Of a stretch of 64,000 nt of DNA, positions 44,855-56,689 are shown in pieces. The DNA is from Cryptomeria japonica. Its lineage: Eukaryota > Streptophyta > Pinopsida > Cupressales > Cupressaceae. Where the stretch lies: contig NC_081406.1 in assembly GCF_030272615.1 (NCBI RefSeq), positions 218,994,997-219,058,996 of the forward strand, given 5' to 3'. Below the pieces are notes generated by a model. That model searched no databases. It was given only the letters and a program-made list of their open reading frames with translations, and was not told the origin of the DNA. Each line of letters opens with the position of its first letter. Positions within the stretch are counted from its first letter, which is position 1. A program made the translations under genes and the position numbers.

Positions 44855-46306
44855 CTAACATAATGGTTTGCTGGGTTTTCCTTTGAATTTGAGCTTAGGA
44901 AATATCTCCTTTTCAAAGCCTAGGCCTATATTATCTTTGGGATTTAATTCTGGTAGCAAAGGTTCATGTCGTCCTTGTTTGCAATATCCTAAAGCACTCT
45001 GACCATCATACCCCATTCTTTGCATAATGAGGATACCTTTGCCATATTGATCCATAGGAAGCTTAACTTGCGGTATATCAGTGGTGATGGGATCTTTATA
45101 GATCCAGTCTGCTAAGTCCTCATCTTGGGTTTCTTCTTCTTGACTCTTTCCAAGGATGAAAGGTCTCAAAGAACATGCTAGTGTGATTAGTGGTTGCTGG
45201 AGTACCTGTTGTGGTTTACCATGTGTTCTAGGAGAAGTGGGCATTTGTCCCACACAAAAGAGTTGACTCAAGTTGTATTCCCCAGGGCCTTCCTCTGCTA
45301 TCTTCATTTTAAGTTTTTCTTGCCTGGGTATAGTGGTGTTTGAACTGGCAAGAGAGGCAGGACTTATATATGATGTGGAGGAAATGGCTTCTCTATTATT
45401 AGGAATGGTAATCTCTGGTTGATGGCTGATATTATGACAGTACTCAAAGGGATTTGCATTGCCCAGAATTGTGATCTCTACACCGTTATGTGGGAACTTG
45501 ATACATTGATGGTAGGTAGATGGAACAGCTTGCATGGCATGTATCCAAGGTCTCCCTAACAATAGATTATATGGCAGAGGAAGGTCCAGAACCTGACAAA
45601 TGATGTGCTTTACCGCAGGGCCCACTCAGATTGGTAGTACCACAGCTCCTTTGGATGAACGCTTTGCATCATCATAGGCTTTGATTGTGATCTTCTTACG
45701 AGGATCCACTGATTCTACCACATATCCCAATGTTGTGACCAACTGTAGTGTACAAATATTCAGGCCTGCTCCATTATCAATCAAGACTTGCTTGATCCTA
45801 TGCTGGTTAATAAAGCCTTCAATGTGTAGCAAAGCATTATGAGGTTGTTGGAAGGAAGAGTTGTCACTTTTAGAAAAAGTGAGACAAGGTGATGACTTGA
45901 GACTTCCAACCATGGCTTTAAATTGGTTTGTATTGAGATTTGTAGGGACTGACACCTCTTGGAGTGCTTGATCCAAGATAGTTTTATGGGATGGCGATAG
46001 GCGCAATAGTTCTAAAATGGATATAAGCGCAGGTGTTTTGTCTAATTGTTCTACAAGATTGTACTGCTTTGGGATGGAGGTGGTACCTTGTGGAGTTGCC
46101 TTTATGGTGACCTTGCCATGACGTGTAACAACATTGCAATTTGAGTTGGGATTTTTGAAGGTTATAGTTGTAACTTGTTCACTAGCATCATACAAGTGAT
46201 TTACAGTATAATTATACGCAGCCTGTGTATAATCAGTGGTATCAATGCCTCTCATGGAAGTGGAAGGACCCCTTTGATCTTGTGATGGAAGTGGATTTTT
46301 GAACAT
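44855..46306 (-). pseudogene. Element H aspartic protease with G-patch-like tail
   Basis: The frame starts after gag with FKNPLPSQDQRG. The retropepsin motif VLIDNGAGLNIC lies at about 45,760-45,800. After one stop (45,626) come CQVLDLPLPYNLLLGRPWIHA and a variable segment. At the end (about 44,905-45,060) a G-patch-like motif is visible: YGKGILIMQRMGYDGQSALG, then QGRHEPLLPE and NIGLGFEKE. G-patches are short glycine-rich RNA-binding or helicase-activating modules, and a G-patch follows the protease in some retroviruses. The protease cuts Gag-Pol during particle maturation. Element F keeps the protease part but not the tail. Confidence 0.82.
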
Positions 46307-46375
46307 CAGATGATCATTATTTGTTGTTTTTGGGTCATGTCCTTCAATTTCAATTTCTCCTCAGTCAATAAGATC

Positions 46376-47830
46376 CTAAATAAGATCTTTCAATTGGTGA
46401 CAATTACTTGTCTTGTGTCCTCTCCCTTGGTGGAAATCGCAGTGTTCAGTATCTCGCAACCATGCGGGTTTGACCTGAGGTTCATAGTTTGATGTTTTAG
46501 GGAGAGTGACCAAATTTTGAGAAATGAGTTGTCGCAATATTGTTTCAATGGGTTCCCCTAAGGGAGTGTATGTGCGTTTTTGTTTTTGCTGATGAGGTCT
46601 TGGTTCATCATGAGATGTGATGCAACCTTGATTAGAAGGAACATTTGTGTTATTTTGAGGTGGAGGATTTTGTCCTGCAAACCGAACCACAAGTTGTGCA
46701 TTTTGGATAGTCCGGGCATCCACAACCCCATCATTGACGATATTCTTGTTTTTGTTCCAGAAGTTTGGTTTATCACTATTGAAGCGTGGGCGAGGACCAT
46801 CCTTTGGTTCATTATAGATTTTGATGAGTCCTTTCTTGATGAGTGCCCGTTCACACTTCAAACCCTTGGTGATCATATCATTAAGAGAGTCTGTGTCTTT
46901 GACTTCTAGGTGAAATTCCATTTCTTCATTTAAGTTGGAAATGAATATTTCCACTAGTTCTCATTCAGGTAACTGAAGAGAATGCCTACTAGACATTTGA
47001 CACCATCATTGCAGGAATACTAAGAATAGTTCACCTGGTTTTTGTTTAGTGTTGCACAGATCAGCCATGGTGATGTCGCGTTCAATGTTATGAGAGTAAT
47101 GAGCTAGGAACTTCTGGATGAGTTCCTCAAATGTTCTAATGCCACCTGGTAGCTGGGAAAACCATGATGTGGTTGTTCCTCCCAAGCTTTGGGGAAAAAG
47201 GCGCATTAGGTATGTGTCTTCATATGCCACTTCAAGACAAGTGGAATGAAATTCTCTGACATGATCATGGGGATCTCCCTTTCCTCTATATTTTTTAAAT
47301 TTGGGTGTTTCGAATCCTTGTGGAAAGGGTGGCATATAAAGATTCCTATCAAAAGGATAGGGATAGATGTCATTAAATGATAATTGGTTAGTCTTGATAC
47401 CACTATGAAGTTGTTGGGTGAGATTCTCAACTTGTTGCCGCAACATCTCCATTTCATTTGGAGGAGGAGGTGGTGGGTTACCTTGAGGAATGTTATATCT
47501 GATGGGATCTCTGCCTCTTTCCTCTTCATGGTGACTTTGTCTTTCTGATGCTTGTCTTAATTGGGCAAGATCAAAGTCAGAGGGGAGTTTTGCTCCTTCT
47601 TGAGCAAGTTTTAAGAAGTGAGCATCCGCATTGCTCCCAAGTATTTCGTCAAAAAGTCTGTTAAAGAGTGGGTTATGCTGGGCCCTTTCTATTGTTGCAG
47701 GAGTAGGAGTACTTGGGTTTTCATCATTTGCATTTCCTCCAAGTGCTTCTTGAAATTCATTGAGATTTTCCTCTTCTTCTTCTTCCATTTCTATTTCTCA
47801 TTGCCTTGATTGTGATTGGGTTTGGGCCAT
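46376..47830 (-). pseudogene. Element H Gag (Tat-like)
   Basis: The start is ATG 47830 (MAQTQSQSRQ), followed by a TGA where Arg would fit. It continues in the same frame with an acidic N-terminus, a Pro run (NPPPPPPNEMEMLRQQ), the Gag domain (YPFDRNLYMPPFP, DPHDHVREFHS, TTTSWFSQLPGG) and, after two stops near 47,003, EIFISNLNEEM. A zinc-knuckle-like CDFHQGRGHKTSNC comes near the end. The last stop before protease is TAG near 46,376. All pieces share one frame, so decay is by point changes rather than indels. Gag would form the particle shell. Confidence 0.9.
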
Positions 47831-48279
47831 TTTGCTTGCAAGCTGTTGTTGAAGTTGTTTGAAAATAATGATGAGTTTTTGATGAAATGAAAGGTTGATG
47901 GTTGGTGAATTGTGTTGCACATGGATCTCTAGCACTTTTAAGGTGGATGTAACCAAAATTCCTTCTTTGAATTGCTTGTTTGTTTGATAAGTTTTGATGT
48001 GATAAGGTGTAGAGAAATCTGAGATGTGTTACAGATTTAACTACCTAGTAATGAGAGGATTCACTAATGAACTAGTTTTAACCTGCGAAGATGTGTCTCT
48101 TAGGATGAGCTTATCCTAGATGTAGAAACAATCTAAAAAGTGATGTGATGTGTTTGATTCAAGCAATATCTAAAAGAGAACTTTGGGACAAGAACCTCTT
48201 AATGTTTTGAGAGTTGGAATGAATTGATGATGAAGTGATGATGGATGAATAAGATGATGGATGAAAAATGTTTTCAACT

Positions 48280-48640
48280 TTAATAAAAACTTTGTGTCTC
48301 AAATGGGACAAACTCTATCTCTTCTCTTTCGGGTGTTGGTGATATTTCTCGAGCTGTGTTGTATGTGATACAGATGTTTGGGAAAAAGTTGGGATTAATC
48401 TTACCTCCTTGGTTTTTGTGATAACTCAGAGCTCTATATTGCATAAAAGCTCTGTGGTTCAATGATTCTGAATCGAATTCGTTTGTTTTTCCTTGAAGGT
48501 AGAGACGCATGTGATGCAAAAAAACTCTATGGGAGACAAAGATTTGTCTATTTATACAGAAGAATTTCCTCCTTTTGATCAAAGCCTTTGAACTTAATGG
48601 TCTTCTTTTCAAGTTGATATTTTGATGACGCTTCTTCTTT
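48280..48640 (-). CDS. Short conserved ORF upstream of gag, element H
   Basis: About 115 codons are open on the minus strand, 450 bases before the gag ATG. The basic N-terminus (KRRPLSSKALIKRRKFF) leads to CINRQIFVSHRVFLHHMRLY, NEFDSESLNHRAF, GGKINPNFFPNICITY and a more variable tail. The homologue in element F (36294-36542) keeps INR, HR.FLH, EFD.E, R.F and the INxxxxPxxxITY block. There is no ATG at its start, so it may be spliced to an upstream exon or use another start. Its function is unknown. Being intact here while gag is broken may be chance. Confidence 0.6.
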
Positions 48641-49361
48641 CACAAGATGTGAAGAATGGTCATAAATTTTTGATACTTTTGTTGTTTGCACTTTGTTTTT
48701 GATGTGTTTGGTTGTTTTTGTAAGATGTTGGACGAATACTTTGTTTTTGGGATTGATTTTCTGATTTGATGTTTCTTTGACAAGAAAACAAAGCAAGCAC
48801 ACAAACACAAGAATGTTTCCCCCAAAGGCACAAATGAGTATGGGTCTAGATCAACCCAATCCTTGGACTTGTATATGACCCTTCCTTGATCTGATATTAG
48901 GATCTATGATTATTGCACATGTAATGTTAACTTATACAACGATTAAATGAAGGTCTTGAAATTAGATTCAAACTGCTTAAATAAATGTAATAATCAAATA
49001 ACGATAAATTGAATAGAAGAGAGAAAGAAGGGAGAAGACAAAACACAAGTTGATAACGGAGTTCGCCAATATGGCTACATCTCCGGGTCCCTCTCCAAAA
49101 GAGTGACCGATCCTTGATTATGCTCCAGAAAAAGATTACAAGGTCTTCAACCTGTTACAAATTTCACGTCTCCTCAGAAGATAATGAATTACAAAATTCC
49201 TCTCCCAAGTGCAACAAGCTTGAATTCAAACTCCCAATGCACAGAGTCAAACAATTCACTATCAAATTCTCTAGAAGAAATTCTCTCACACTTCTCTAAT
49301 CTTCAATTTTCTATCAATACTCTTCAATCTCTAATGTCCTCCATTACAACAATCACCCCCC

Positions 49362-49369
49362 CTTTTATA
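49362..49369 (-). promoter_or_regulatory. TATA box of element I 3' LTR
   Basis: On the minus strand TATAAAAG is followed by GGGGGG. The same box is at 52627-52634 in the 5' LTR, where it would drive the element. Confidence 0.6.
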
Positions 49370-49589
49370 CAATTTTACATGCTAAAATGGGGTTAAAACA
49401 ATAATATTTGATAATATCCCCATATCTCCCACTTTTAAACTATATCTCTTAAAAATAAAACCCCAAAATCCTATGATATCCCATTGGCTTAATAATATAG
49501 CCAAAAATAATCCTAATTAAAAATGGACTTTTACAGATTTTGGTGTTAACAAAGCGAATTAGTTTATATCAACTCACGGATAAATCTCA

Positions 49590-49880
49590 CAGTATAGTGG
49601 TTAGGATAATTTTTAGTTATATGGGTGATCCTTTACAATGATAAAACAAAGATAGCCCACCAGTTCCTCCAAAAATATCGCATGGCATAGTGGCAATCAC
49701 TGGTTCTCTGACTAAGGAAGGTCGGAGGTTCAAAACCACTCAACCATATTTTTGGAAAATGAACTATCTTTAGTGTAGAAGTTAATTAGAAACCGCCAAT
49801 AATAGATTCCAAGAAAGTTGGTTGGTCTATTGGTGATGCATGAGAATAGGAGATGAGAGGTTCATAGTTCAAACCTCATA
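49590..49880 (+). promoter_or_regulatory. Three tRNA-like A/B-box modules in the element I 3' LTR
   Basis: Module 1 has an A-box-like CAGTATAGTGG (49590-49600). Module 2 has the A box TGGCATAGTGG (49683-49693) and the B-box-like GGTTCAAAACC (49727-49737), 44 bases apart start to start. Module 3 has TGGTCTATTGG (49823-49833) and AGTTCAAACCT (49866-49876), 43 bases apart. The A-to-B spacing is that of a tRNA gene. They lie antisense to the element. No full cloverleaf is evident, so these are not called as tRNA genes. Confidence 0.5.
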
Positions 49881-49973
49881 ACAAACATTTTGACGAAACT
49901 ATTTTGAACGAGAGCATATCCACCTGGATCAATCCTCCCCACTGGAGAACTTTTGGACCTCCAAAAGTTGCAT

Positions 49974-52019
49974 TTATTTAGAAATTAAGTGAGGATATGG
50001 CCTCCCCACTTGTCCTATATCATCTATCCATCTGTGCACCTGGCTCATCACCACAATCAAGACTACAACAATATTGTTGAACATGTACATCATTGTATCA
50101 CTTCCATAAGCATCTACGTCAACTGCTCCAGCTACCAACCGATAACCACTGATTAATATCAAGCTAAGCAATAATGCAGATACAAAAGTGAACAAATCAA
50201 CAACATAATGGTCTTTCACAATAGGAACATTTTTAGCCAAGGGAGCCTCCAAACTCTCAACCATAAGCTGAGGCCATGGATCATCAACGCTTTCATTTGT
50301 TGTCTCCTCACGCTGTACTGTTGGCATATCCTGTGGCATCTAATCTTGATTAGCCTCGATTGCTTCAAGTTCATGCCTAGAATCACCTGATCTGACAGAC
50401 ATAAGAGACAAATCTTTACTTGCATTAATCACCCTCTTTAACTACCCTGTGTTTGCAAAAGACTCATTAGTCTTAACCTTGTGAGAGTGTACAATATACC
50501 TGATGCCATCTTTAAACAAATGATACTGATTAAATTCTCTATAGAAAATAGCCTTCCAATCATACAAATAAGGGCTACCCAACACTATTCCGCAAACATC
50601 AAGTGGGACCACATCAAATTGTACCTTATCAACATACTTACTTGAGATTGCGAACCTTAAAGTACATTGCCTTGTTACTTGCAATTTACTGTTTTTGCAA
50701 ACCCAACCCAGTGGATAAGGTCTCTTGTGTGGAGTAGTTTTCAATCCCAAATTCCTTACAACATCTTCTGAGATTAAGTTAGTTTGGGATCCACTATCTA
50801 TGAGTGCATCAAATTTAGTGTGTTTAGCAACAACCCTTATATGAAAAAGCTCATTTCTTTTCCTATCTTCAAGGACATCATTAACATGAGAAGTAGAAGC
50901 ACAAATATCAAAGGAAACACTAGCAATAGGAGCCTTACCTTTCAAACCCATTGCTATCATCTTAGATTCATCTTCAGAATCTGAACCAAGATCCATAACA
51001 ACATTTGCGGCCTTCTCCTTACCTTTCTGTTTCTGAGCCCACTTAGGTTTCAATTCTGGATGCAACCACCAACAATGGTCTTCATCATGACCTTTCTTGT
51101 CACAATGTGAACATGTGAACTCTTTCTTAACAGTAGCTGTCTTCTTTTCTCTTTTTATTTCTGCAACCTTAGATGACTTTTGTACAAAATTATCATTGTC
51201 AAAATTCTTACCCCTAGACTCTAGATGTGTGTCTTGAACACTGACTTCATCCAAATTACTAGGATTCAACATCAAAATAGAATGTCTTAGGTAAGAATGC
51301 AAACCACCTATGTACTTAAGCAAGGTATCCTGAGTATACAATGGCACATTCAAAGCAATAGCCTGTTTTCTAAACTCATGGGTGTAAGCTTGGACAGATT
51401 GACCCTTAGCTTGCCTAAAGGTTTGCCAATTCATAGTCAATTGTTGCATATGACCCAAAGGGTAGAACTGCTTCTTGAGAGCAGCAACAAATTCCATCCA
51501 AGTAATACCGACATTACCATGGCGAGCACTTTCAGCCCTAGACCTACTCTCCCACCAAGTGAGAGCTATTCCTCCCAACCGGAGAGTGGCTAACTAGATC
51601 CTGGAGGCATCTTCTACTAGGCCTTGTATCCTACAATACACTTCTACCTGTTGGATCCAATCATCTAACTTTTCAGCATCTAACTCCCCACAGTACTTAG
51701 GTAATTCAAATTTTACATCTAGTTTAATTATAGGCTTAGATGTGCTCTTGAAAGGATTAATAGAAGTAGAACAAGAAGAAGGGGAAGAAGGAGGAGAAGG
51801 AGATGGAGGAGTTTTTGGTGGTGAAGCACCACCTCTAGATCACTTCCCTTTGTCCTCTCGATCTTCATGGTCCTTCGACGAATCTCCTTTTTCATGCTTC
51901 ATCCGTTCTTGCCTCTCTTTGTAGAGCACTTCTGCCATAGCCTTCATTTCAAAAAAAGCTTTTCGAAAGTCTCTTTCACTGAGCTCGGGGTATTCCTGTT
52001 CAGTTGCACTTTCTGACAT
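49974..52019 (-). pseudogene. Element I Gag-protease-membrane polyprotein
   Basis: A single frame runs from ATG 52019 (MSESATEQEYPELSERDF) to a stop at 49974, broken only by TGA (51840-51842), a TAG near 51,606, and TAGs at 50442 and 50340. Gag shows CGELDAEKLDDWIQQVEVY, ALTWWESRSR and FVAALKKQFYP. A knuckle-like CSHCDKKGHDEDHCW follows, then a protease with ALIDSGSQTNLISE and GIVLGSPYLYDW. The usual PR-RT linker comes next (LKRVINASKDLSLMSVR). Where RT should start there are about 120 codons with two hydrophobic segments, FVSALLLSLILISGY and FNNIVVVLIVVM. RT, RNase H and integrase are absent. It would depend on enzymes in trans. Confidence 0.85.
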
Positions 52020-52133
52020 CTTTAGTGGAAATGTCCTTCATTTACCAATCTCAGGATTGTACTCTGCAAGTGTGCCTTCACCTCTTTGGCTCTTAGATCG
52101 TGTTAACATCCACCTCTGCAAACACTAGTCAAA

Positions 52134-52149
52134 CCTGGCTCTGATACCA
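52134..52149 (-). promoter_or_regulatory. Element I primer binding site
   Basis: On the minus strand TGGTATCAGAGCC lies two bases after the LTR end ATCAGATCA. It is the initiator tRNA-Met-type PBS. Confidence 0.85.
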
Positions 52150-52151
52150 CT

Positions 52152-53196
52152 TGATCTGATATTAGGATCTATGACTCTTGCACGTGTAATGTTAACTTAT
52201 ACAATGATTAAATAAAGGTCTTGAAATTAGATTCAAACTGCTTAAATAAATGTAATAATCAAATAACGATAAATTGAATAGAAGAGAGAAAGAAGGGAGA
52301 AGACAAAACACAAGTTGATAACGGAGTTAGCCAATATGGCTATGTCTCCGGGTCCCTCTCCAAAAGAGTGACCGATCCTTGATTATGCTCCAGAAAAAGA
52401 TTACAAGGTCTTCAACCTATTACAAATTTCACGTCTCCTCAGAAGATAATGAATTACAAAATTCCTCTCCCAAGTGCAACAAGCTTGAATTCAAACTCCC
52501 AATGCACAGAGTCAAACAATTCACTATCAAATTCTCTAGAAGAAATTCTCTCACACTTCTCTAATCTTCAATTTTCTATCAATACTCTTCAATCTCCAAT
52601 GTCCTCCATTACAACAATCACCCCCCCTTTTATACAATTTTACATGCTAAAATGGGGTTAAAACAATAATATTTGATAATATCCCCATATCTCCCACTTT
52701 TAAACTATATCTCTTAAAAATAAAACCCCAAAATCCTATGATATCCCATTGGCTTAATAATATAGCCAAAAACAATCCTTATTAAAAATGGACTTTTACG
52801 GATTTTGGTGTTAACAAAGCGAATTAGTTTATATCAACTCACGGATAAATCTCACAATATAGTGGTTAGGATAATTTTTAGTTATATGGGTGATCTTTTA
52901 CAACGATAAAACAAAGATAGCCCACCATTTCCTCCAAAAATATCGCATGGCATAGTGGCAATCACTAGTTCTCTGACTAAGGAAGGTCGGAGGTTCAAAA
53001 CCGCTCAACCATATTTTTGGAAAATGAACTATCTTTAGTGTAGAAGTTAATTAGAAACAGCCAATAATAGATTCCAAGAAAGTCGGTTGGTCTATTGGTG
53101 ATGCATGAGAATAGGAGATGAGAGGTTCATAGTTCAAACCTCATAACAAACATTTTGACGAAACTATTTTGAACAAGAGCATATCCACCTGGATCA
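52152..53196 (-). mobile_element. Element I 5' LTR
   Basis: This 1,045-bp copy has the same limits as the 3' LTR and the same tRNA-like modules (for example the A box near 52,947 and B box near 52,992). A PBS follows on its inner side. Confidence 0.95.
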
Positions 53197-53201
53197 TTCC
53201 T

Positions 53202-54832
53202 TTAGATGTATTTTAAGGTGTATTTCCAAAGCCTGAAGTCGGCTCAATTTGCACTTGGTCTTTGACTAGAATGAACACACTTCAAACACTTTTTATCCCT
53301 AAGGTCAAATGGCCAGTTGTGATAAATTTAGCCGACATCTTGATATTTCTTCGACTTTGGTACTACATACCTTATGAATCCCGCCGTGGTAGGTAAGGAT
53401 GTGATATACTAAGTCTTGCACGAGCATAACAAATAGATGATCCCTATGCTGGGGGAGTCACCACTTTTATCAATCCACAAGTGACTTTTCAAAAAGCTAT
53501 GTTTCTACTCAAGGAAATATGTATGGTGAGTATCTTGGGAGCAAAACCATCTATGCTCTTGCACTAAATCATATCGCAAATATCCTCAATCAATAGAATG
53601 GGTGGGCTACTACTTAAAGGTGTTTAGGCATGTTCGATGTTTTTGGACATAAGTTCATTCTGCAGTGACTCACTTAAGAGCCTTGTAACCAGTGGTGGGG
53701 CCCATTTGTCCTTTCGGCCAGTTACACTGTAGGAACAGCTATACCCAAGGCTACAGCTTTCGCTCACACCTGATTTCTATAGCGGCTCGAAGGATTTACC
53801 GCTTGAGGTCATTCCCAAGAGTATCGATCCCTTGGTAGGCCTCTCTTAAAAAGATAAAATTTGAGTGTTACTAACACTTTTCTCTTGCACCTAGGACCAC
53901 GAGAGCCAAGGGAGAGGATAGTGTGTGTTAAAAGTAGGACCACTCGACCAACTCTTTTGCACAAGTGTGCCAAAATACAAAATTCACTTGTTCCTTTTAA
54001 CTTGTCATCGCAATGATTTTCTATTTATTTGAAGATGTTGCTCCAACAATCATGGTGTTCTTTTTAATTTTCAAAGGCAATTGTTTGAGTAAACTAGAAT
54101 TTGAAAATCCTGGTCAACTTAATGAAAAACACGTTTGCATGAAGTAAAATTGCTTTAAAAATGAGACAAGTTGATTGTGAATTTTATTTGCACCAAAAAT
54201 TGAAGTGTGGATTGTGAGTTTTATCTTGATGCAAGAAATAAAATTTGTCTTGTTGATTTTAAGCACCAAAAGAATTTGTTCCTAACTTTGCAAAAAAAAA
54301 AAAAAATTGCGTGTTTGTTTTTGTGATTCTTTTTAACTTTGAACAAATGTGATTCTTTTTAGAGCTCTAAACGAAAGATGTGGTTCTTTTTAAAACTCCA
54401 AATGAAAGTGTAGTTGATTTTAACCCAAAAGGAAAATGAATTTATTTTATCCTAACTTGAAAGACAAAGTTAGCAATATGAACAAAATTATTTCCTAAGC
54501 TAAAATTGCTAAAAATAATCCTATTGTAGGGGTTAGTTAAAACCTGCACAAAAGATAATTAGTTAGAAAAATCCACATGTTTTGGTGGGCTTCTACAAGC
54601 CTAAAATTTTTGGTTTTCGGTTACAAGGAATTTTCTTACAACTCTCTGTTACAATAGCTCTACTCTGTGTGAAAACAGAAGTGCTATTTAACACGAAAGA
54701 GCAACAATATAGACAATAGCGCTAAAGTATCAATTTGCGAAGGTGCTAAATTGAGAACAAAAATGCAAGAGAATAACCTGTGTGTCAATTAAAACATTCA
54801 AAAGTTAGTAGTCTTCAAAATGATTTCTCTTT
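53202..54832 (-). other. Element H leader (right of insertion I)
   Basis: This is non-coding leader between the H primer binding site and insertion I, continuing at 48,640-48,881. It carries the conserved hairpin at 54029-54046 and the AGCGCTATTGT-like repeats (54,660-54,760). I see no coding pattern. Confidence 0.65.
54029..54046 (-). promoter_or_regulatory. Conserved leader hairpin, element H
   Basis: On the minus strand TTGGAGCAACATCTTCAA forms the same stem-loop as in element F, with one G-C pair replaced by G-U. The flanking ACACCATGATTGTTGG is also shared. Confidence 0.6.
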
Positions 54833-54854
54833 GATTCACGTCGGGTTCGCCAAA
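54833..54854 (-). promoter_or_regulatory. Element H primer binding site
   Basis: On the minus strand TTTGGCGAACCCGACGTGAA directly follows the LTR end GCAGAGCATCA. The TGGCGAACCC start fits a tRNA 3' end, but I cannot name the tRNA. Confidence 0.7.
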
Positions 54855-55250
54855 TGATGCTCTGCAAAAAGGATTAGAAAATCTGTTTGATGGCAACACA
54901 CACAAGAGCACAAAAAAAAAACGTTAGTGTTAGCAACAAAAGATTATCCTAAACAGGTATATCAAGAGAGATATTAAGCATGAAATAGAAAGCATATAAA
55001 CATAGAATAAAATAGCTAATCAAGATGCTCATAGTTGCTCCTCCCTTGTTCCTCTCCTCTCCAAGTTCCACATGAGTGTAGCTCTTAGCTTTTAGCACTA
55101 GCCATGGATGCCATATGGAGATTCAAGATGGTTGAATATGATAAGCAAATGCTATGCAAGTGTAGATAGTGATGCTATGAAAAAACTCTATGCTAATACC
55201 AATATAACAACAATACTCTAATGCTTCCTCTTTTGCTTGAGGAGAAGGGT

Positions 55251-55260
55251 TCTATTTATA
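55251..55260 (-). promoter_or_regulatory. TATA box of the H/J LTR
   Basis: On the minus strand TATAAATAGA sits in TTCTATAAATAGAACCCTTC, about 400 bases before the LTR end, as expected for a gypsy LTR. Confidence 0.65.
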
Positions 55261-55894
55261 GAAGAAATGGGGAAATGAAGGGTTAAGATTGAGTAATCTT
55301 AACAAGGGTTAGGATTGAAAGATATTCAATCCATGTGAGACTTTCAACCCAATCCCATGTTGACAAGTGTCACCATGAGGAGGCCTGAGAGGAGAGATAA
55401 GGAGCATTAAATGCTTGAAGGGACATGATGGTTACCCTAGTCAAAGAAATAAATGCTTTGAAGAGACACATGGGTTACATGAGGGTTAAATTAGGGGTCA
55501 AAGTCCTTAACCATGGGTGCAAGTGGAATTAACCATTAATGGTCATGTAAGAGCCACAAGTGGTTTGGAAGACTTTAGAGGTTAATTTGTTGAACACACA
55601 AATCATTAATTGCTTTTCAAAGACTTTGGAGTCTTTGAGAAGTGACTCTAATTTGCTTAGGAATGTGTCAATATTTAGGGGATGGATTAGGTTAATTAGG
55701 AAAGGTTTAGAAGAGTCTAGAAGGGGTTTAGGCATGCAAGTGGATTTTGTAGGAAAATGCAAGTGGGAGGAATTTTGGTATTTTCAATTAAAATAAAATC
55801 ATTTATTTCAATTAAATGGTGTAATTTGCATTTGGATAAATATTCAAATAAATATTAATTTATTTAAATGAGAAAAAGGAAGATAAAGCATTAA

Positions 55895-56110
55895 AATGCT
55901 TGAAGACTTTGAGGGAAACCATTAAAAGCTTGAAGACTTTAAGGGAAGCAATTAAAGTCTTAAGAAGACTTTAAGAGAAGCCATTAAGTTTGAAGACTTT
56001 AAGGGAAACCATTAAAGGCTTAAGAAGACTATAGAAGGAAGCCATCAAGTTTGAAGACTTTAAAGCCATTAAGTTTTGAAGACTTTAAGGGAAACCATTA
56101 AAGGTTTCAA
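55895..56110. repeat. GAAGACTTTAAGGGAAACCATTAAAG tandem repeat
   Basis: Six to seven imperfect units of about 28-38 bp lie within the U3 of the H/J LTR. Confidence 0.85.
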
Positions 56111-56129
56111 GTGGGTGAGGATAAATAGG

Positions 56130-56300
56130 ATTTTAAATAAATAATTTTTTTATTTAAAATAGTTGTGCAACTTGCATTTGTAGGAAAATGCAAGTGGGTG
56201 GAGGATAAAGGTGATTTAAATAAATGATTTATTTAAAATAGTTGTGCAACTTGCATTTGTAGGAAAATACAAGTGGGTAGAGGATAAAGGTGATTTAAAT
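56130..56300. repeat. Tandem duplication of an about 80-90 bp unit
   Basis: Two nearly identical copies of a unit containing TTGTGCAACTTGCATTTGTAGG and GGATAAAGGTGATTTAAATA. Confidence 0.85.
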
Positions 56301-56689
56301 AAATGTTAATTTATTTAAATGTGAGAGGTGGGATTTTGGGGGAATTTAAATAAATATTAATTTATTTAAATGTGAGAGAAAATTTAATTAAATAAATATG
56401 ATTTATTTATTTAATTAATGGTCTGAATTTGGTTAAGTGAATTAAATCAAATAAATTGAATAATTTATTTCATTAATAGGAAAAGAGGGTTAAGATGAAT
56501 TAATTAAATATATTAATTTAATTAATTATTAATTGATGGTTAAATAATCAAATAAATATTAAATATTTATTTAATTAAGTGGACAGATTTATGTGATTAC
56601 AGATTTGATCATGATTTTGAATTGACAAAAGACCAATGTTGACAAATGATTTGATTAATAAATGTGCCAATTGATGAGGAACAATGACT

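Larger units (their letters stand above)
48887..49931 (-). mobile_element. Element I 3' LTR
   Basis: The plus-strand limits are TGATCTGATATTAGG and CACCTGGATCA. On the minus strand the polypurine-rich AGTGGGGAGGAT precedes it. It carries a TATA box (49362-49369) and three tRNA-like modules. Confidence 0.95.
48887..53196 (-). mobile_element. Element I: young non-autonomous gypsy element
   Basis: This complete element has two 1,045-bp LTRs and a perfect target duplication TTCCT (48882-48886 and 53197-53201), inserted in the leader of H. By eye the LTRs differ at only about 20-25 positions, the most similar pair in the window, and no length difference is seen. The interior is 2.2 kb and encodes Gag, protease and a membrane-type tail but no RT, RNase H or integrase. 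Confidence 0.95.

Noticed and set aside
49683-49880. Functional tRNA genes
   Set aside because: A and B boxes are correctly spaced, but I could not build a full acceptor stem or anticodon arm. Reported only as tRNA-like modules.
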